Part shown: piece by piece, positions 60,362 through 64,000 of the stretch | Numbering within the stretch: the stretch's first letter is position 1 | Layout of the letters: each line of letters starts with the position of its first letter | From: Cryphonectria parasitica EP155 | Lineage: Eukaryota; Ascomycota; Sordariomycetes; Diaporthales; Cryphonectriaceae | Reading direction: 5' to 3' | Length of the DNA stretch: 64,000 bases | Assembly: GCF_011745365.1 (NCBI RefSeq) | Contig: NW_024468909.1 | Coordinates: forward strand, 2,542,001-2,606,000 | Notes under the pieces: model-generated | Databases searched by the model: none | What the model was told of the DNA's origin: nothing | The model's input: only the letters and a program-made list of their open reading frames with translations | Translations under genes and position numbers: made by a program

Positions 60362-61676
60362 TTACTGCGATGGCATAGACTTCTCCACACTCTCATACAA
60401 GCCTGGCTGGAGGTGTTCCTTGAGCTCCTCCTTCGTGAGCCACTTGAAATCAGTGATGCCGTACTCGTTGTCCGTCAGATCCACCTGCCCGGCCATGATC
60501 CTTCCCTTGAGGTAAAAGACATTCGTACCGCGGACTTTGAGCGTCCTGTTCTTGCCCTCCTCATCAGTTCCGTATATCGGCTCCCGGTGCTCGAGAGCAA
60601 TTGGATGCCGTCCGACCATCCAGGTGTTCATGTTGACACCTGCGGTATCTTCTAAAGCTCGAGAGGCGGTCTGGTGAATCATTGTCAGCCTTTTGCCAAA
60701 TCCCCTCAACGTACCTGATATGTGTTTTCTTCTTGCTTTCTTTTCTTCTTCTTCGCCGCCAAGGAGGAAAAATAGATGGACATACCTCGTGCACTCCCTC
60801 ATCCGGCCTGACCTCATCGTGCGGGAAAACCCACCTCTCCTTCTGATTCTTCACAATGAGATACAGCGTTCTGTCCAGCTTGCGATCCAGCCTCCGCACG
60901 TCCCCGGTCCGATCGGCCTCCGTCTCTCGGGCCAGCGGCCGCTCGATCCGCAACCGGTCCTCGAAGCTCAGAGCCTCACCATCTTCGCTCACACGGCTCT
61001 CCGCCTCGGTATACAGCTTCTCCCTGATGTAGTCCGGGTCCGAGAGCTTCTGGCCCTCCTCGACAAGCGCCTCGTCGTCCCACGCGTCCCGGCCTTTGCG
61101 CGTCAGCCGCCCGATCTCGCGCGCCATAACGTGGCTACGCTCGCCAAACTTGATGGCGAAGTCTACGCCTGCAGGCTGGCCCTCGCGGTAGTAGAACTGG
61201 CGCGCGAACGGCGTGCTGAGCCGCTCGTTCAGCCGCTTCTGGTAGAGGTAAAAGGCCGCTTCGAACGGCGTCTGCGTCCGCGTCAGGATGGGCGGCCGGC
61301 TGAGGATGATGCCGGCACGGAGGCGGTAGAGGGATTTAGGGTGGAGGAGGTTGGTGGTGGGCTGATGGCTGATGCTGGCCAGGTCGGCTGCGGATGCAGT
61401 GCCGCTGGTGACTGGCATGATGTTTGGTGAGAGAGAGGAGGGATTCGTGGTCGCACTGGCCGGAGTATTTGAGGAGTAGGATCGCTTGGGGGACGGCGAC
61501 GTATGCTGGGGGAGTGTTGCGCAACGGATGCACAATTGAGGTGCTCCTACATTGGTCTCGCGTGTTAGCTGTGGATGAGCATTGTATGATCGAGGAATTG
61601 GCCGACAACAAAGAAGTGTGAACGTACTCCTTAGGAGAGGCACAACGACCCGCGACCCTCTACTTGAGGCCGTCAT
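60362..61676 (-). CDS. mrpl17: Mitochondrial large-subunit ribosomal protein mL46 (MRPL17)
   Basis: Component of the mitochondrial 54S/large subunit with a Nudix-like fold that has lost hydrolase activity in the family. Two exons (61676-60786, 60670-60362) give 399 residues, joined by a 115-nt intron at VHE-TASRAL. The N-terminal 60-70 residues are rich in Arg, Ser and Pro with few acids, as expected for a mitochondrial presequence. Conserved mL46 blocks include GIILSRPPILTRTQTPFEAA, FYLYQKRLNERL, YLIVKNQKERWVFPHDEV and NVFYLKGRIMAGQ. The C-terminal ITDFKWLTKEEL is a Nudix-fold hallmark. An additional intron in the presequence (61658 to about 61560) was considered, but the frame is open without it. 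Confidence 0.9.
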
Positions 61677-62849
61677 GACGTGGTTCGGGTCTTTTGTGCT
61701 GTGATCCTCCGAGATCCAACCCTTGGGAGCTCTTCTATTCCATCGACTTTTGGCGCGCGACCGATCTCAACTTTTTCGCGGACGTCAAAAGAGTACCTAG
61801 GTACAAAGCTGCAGTGCCAAGCCTTACCTAATCGTTTTTGATTGGCCAAAACTCGCACCGGCCCAGTGGGAGGAGCAGCCCTTCAAATTTCTCAGCACAG
61901 CGCCAGAGGTGTTGTCCCTCTCCTCTCTTCTTTCTCATCCACAGGCATGAAATCCTTATCTCAAGACTTTGTCCCCATCTCCTCCAGGACGTCTTGTCAT
62001 TTACGAGTGCCCAGAGTGAAGTTCAGATCAGCCTGATTCGCTAGCGGCGCCTGCTGCTCGCTCGAGTTCTTCGACGGGCCAACCTCCCACCGGGCTCACG
62101 TTAGATAGATGGCTGTCACAAGAAATTCCACCGCGCGCGATGGTCTGTGTTCCTCGAGAGAACCCGACGCTGCGCTTACGAGACCAACGATCTTGAAACT
62201 CTCCGCCGGACCATCCATCGATTCTAGGCCTGCGCGCATTGTTCTCTTCAGTGCCAATGCATTGATTTTCATCATCACGAGATTGACTTTCCTGCTAAAT
62301 AATGAACTGACTTTGTTCAATCAAGCTAGGGCGCACAATTGTATTGTGCTCTGTCGTTAAGCTCTGAAGCACGGGTTTGCAGGCTCAAGTCGGGAGTTCC
62401 CTCATTCAAGCTTTTTCATCAAAAATTCGAAGCTCGTCGCGAGTTCTTGTCAGGCTGCATCGAGACGGCGTCTTGAGAGAGCATAAGAGACATTTCCATT
62501 CAGTCAAGCAAAGCTACCAGTGCTACGTGCTGCTGTCCTACGACAAACCCCACCCCCAATATACGTGCAAGCTCTCGAAATGTCAGGTCCGGACCGTCCC
62601 CGGCCCCGCCAAAAATGCTGAAGAAGAAAACAAGAACAAGAAGAAAACCCGTCCCATAATATGTCCCTCGACGCCACGGTACCGTGGCGCCGTCATAGAA
62701 GAAATCATCCCGATAAGACAAACACCGGTACCATTTGGACTGCCCAGGGGTATCTTTCCAGCTTGCGCGACTCCGTGAAAAACATAAAATAAACGCCGTT
62801 CATTCGCTACTCGCCGAAGCAGATTCATGCGTCTCAAGGATCGTGATCG
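61677..62849. other. Intergenic region
   Basis: About 1.2 kb containing the mL46 promoter (near 61680-61850) and the 3' UTR of the gene entering from the right. A CCAAT box in reverse (ATTGG) lies near 61840. No gene was recognised. Confidence 0.5.
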
Positions 62850-64000
62850 TCAAGATTTCAACTCTGCGACAGCATGCGCAACCTCGGTCGTCGCGATCTT
62901 CTCCCACTGTCGTTTTGCTTCCTCGTTGACCGTGGATGGGTCGGAAACTTCTTCGTAAATCTTGTGGGAGACGGCACGGTTGATCTTCTCATACTGATCG
63001 CGGGAAAGCTGGCTGGACTTCCAATGCGGTTTTAGTGCAGCACGCACAACTTGACTGATGTCTTCTTTGATCTCAAGTGGCAGCGTCTTCCGAGTGGGCG
63101 ACAGCTCTTGGGATTGAGACAGTCGGACTTCGAGCTGTCGTCGAGGACGTGGTTGTCTCAGCTCGGGCGATCCGTTCCGCTTCAGTGGACGATTCTCTGA
63201 GTCGCTAGACTCTCCGTTCGAACGTGTTGGTGAGTAATTTGCAGGCGGGTACTTGGGCTCGATATGTGAGCTCAGAGACAGGACGGGTGATCTCGATGCG
63301 GACCGGGCTGTCGCATTTGCAGGAGGTGGTGCAGGAGGTGGTGTCAAAGACAATGCCCGTGGACTATTTCGTGCAGATGCAGACGGTGATGCCACAGGCG
63401 AGGAGGGGTCAACAGTGGGCGGAAGCCCAAAAAGACCACGAACAGTCTCGTCATCCGCGGGGCCGCTCTGTTCGACCTCTTTAAGCAGCGACGAGAGAAA
63501 AGATGGTGCCTCCTCCGGTGCAGCCGGAGACTGCGCAAGAGGAGAGCGATCATTCGACGATCCTCTAGACCTGGCGTCGACATGATGATTCGACGCCGTA
63601 GAGGCAACTTTGGATGATACGGCTTCGCCTCCTTGGTTGGTTATACGACGGGTGCGAGGGCGCTTCAGTGGCCGTGAGGGTTCAGGTGCAGGCTCCACCG
63701 GGGACGCAGTGATGGATCGAGATTTTCTCTTCCGGCTACTAGGCGTCGATGCTCGAGCTCTCTCAAAGTCCCGCCACGCCTGTCGCTCCTCACGAGTTTC
63801 GGGTGCTCCTGGGGTTCCTGATCCAGATGGTGGCGCAACCTGTTGCTCAACCACACCTTGAATGTTCCGAGCAAAGACGTCTCGAGCACCTAGCCTGCTT
63901 GCTATGCTGAGGCGTTGCTGCCAGCGTTGCCAATCGCGACGTTCTCTCTCGCGGGCTGCTTGGGATCGCCGGTATGCACGCAAGTGATCGTCTTCGTCGT
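62850..64000 (-). CDS. C-terminal part of a putative PHD/RING finger (PHRF1-like) protein, truncated by window edge
   Basis: The frame is open from the right edge to the stop at 62850, about 383 residues, so the start and any zinc fingers lie outside the window. The visible part starts in an acidic/basic helix (YRRSQAARERERRDWQRWQQ RLSIASRLGARDVFAR, split here for length). It then has basic patches with possible nuclear localisation (SRKRKSRS, KRPRTRR), long Ser/Pro-rich disordered stretches, and a conserved C-terminal helical module (KEDISQVVRAALKPHW, YEKINRAVSHKIYEEV). This end resembles fungal PHD-plus-RING proteins related to PHRF1, which bind the RNA polymerase II C-terminal domain; this is from memory and cannot be confirmed without the N-terminus. 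Confidence 0.6.
   Translation of the reverse strand, partial: DEDDHLRAYRRSQAARERERRDWQRWQQRLSIASRLGARDVFARNIQGVVEQQVAPPSGSGTPGAPETREERQAWRDFERARASTPSSRKRKSRSITASPVEPAPEPSRPLKRPRTRRITNQGGEAVSSKVASTASNHHVDARSRGSSNDRSPLAQSPAAPEEAPSFLSSLLKEVEQSGPADDETVRGLFGLPPTVDPSSPVASPSASARNSPRALSLTPPPAPPPANATARSASRSPVLSLSSHIEPKYPPANYSPTRSNGESSDSENRPLKRNGSPELRQPRPRRQLEVRLSQSQELSPTRKTLPLEIKEDISQVVRAALKPHWKSSQLSRDQYEKINRAVSHKIYEEVSDPSTVNEEAKRQWEKIATTEVAHAVAELKS

Noticed and set aside
61560..61660. Possible additional intron in the mL46 presequence
   Set aside because: Donor and acceptor exist, but splicing them shifts the frame away from the conserved protein; the continuous frame works.
62377..62440. tRNA/5S-like run of G-rich sequence
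   Set aside because: No cloverleaf or 5S rRNA internal control region could be matched.

Overview
This window comes from the nuclear genome of a filamentous ascomycete (Pezizomycotina, most likely a Sordariomycete). The evidence is genes with short GT-AG introns (about 45-190 nt), GC-rich third codon positions in coding exons, and a typical fungal gene set: a HET/ankyrin protein, an MKK1-type MAP kinase kinase, a fungal-type Pex26 peroxin, a GT90/Cap10-like glycosyltransferase and an Alt a 1-like small secreted protein. Splice sites were placed by reading donor, acceptor and frame by eye. No search was run, so family names rest on recognised motifs.

Left part (1-10 kb): three conserved housekeeping genes. 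These are the tRNA/mRNA pseudouridine synthase PUS7, the cell-wall-integrity MAPKK MKK1 on the opposite strand, and the DEAD-box ribosome-biogenesis helicase DBP8. From 10 to 26 kb the window is almost empty of genes: 9.3 kb and 5.8 kb of non-coding sequence flank one intronless gene for an acidic 288-residue protein.

Middle part (26-40 kb): a ribonuclease HI with an acidic N-terminal extension lies tail to tail with a DHA1-type MFS transporter. Next come a Tc1/pogo-like terminal-repeat remnant, a long decayed HET-ankyrin gene with several frame breaks and a nonsense codon, a small membrane protein, an NFKBIL1-like protein with a J-like motif, and a GT90 glycosyltransferase.

Right-middle part (40-50 kb): the ribosomal genes RPS22 (uS8) and RPS12 (eS12) diverge from a shared 0.7 kb region. 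The parvulin PIN4/Par14 is convergent to RPS12. A gene-sparse stretch follows, containing a secreted AA1-like elicitor-type protein and an unassigned 216-residue protein.

Right end (51-64 kb): a dense block holding an SRA-YDG domain protein (a candidate methylated-DNA reader), a pinin-family splicing factor divergent from the SF3b subunit Rds3/PHF5, peroxin Pex26, mitochondrial ribosomal protein mL46 (MRPL17), and the C-terminal part of a putative PHD/RING protein that runs off the window. RNA and translation functions recur (PUS7, DBP8, uS8, eS12, Par14, pinin, Rds3, mL46), but nothing indicates a metabolic gene cluster or an intact mobile element.
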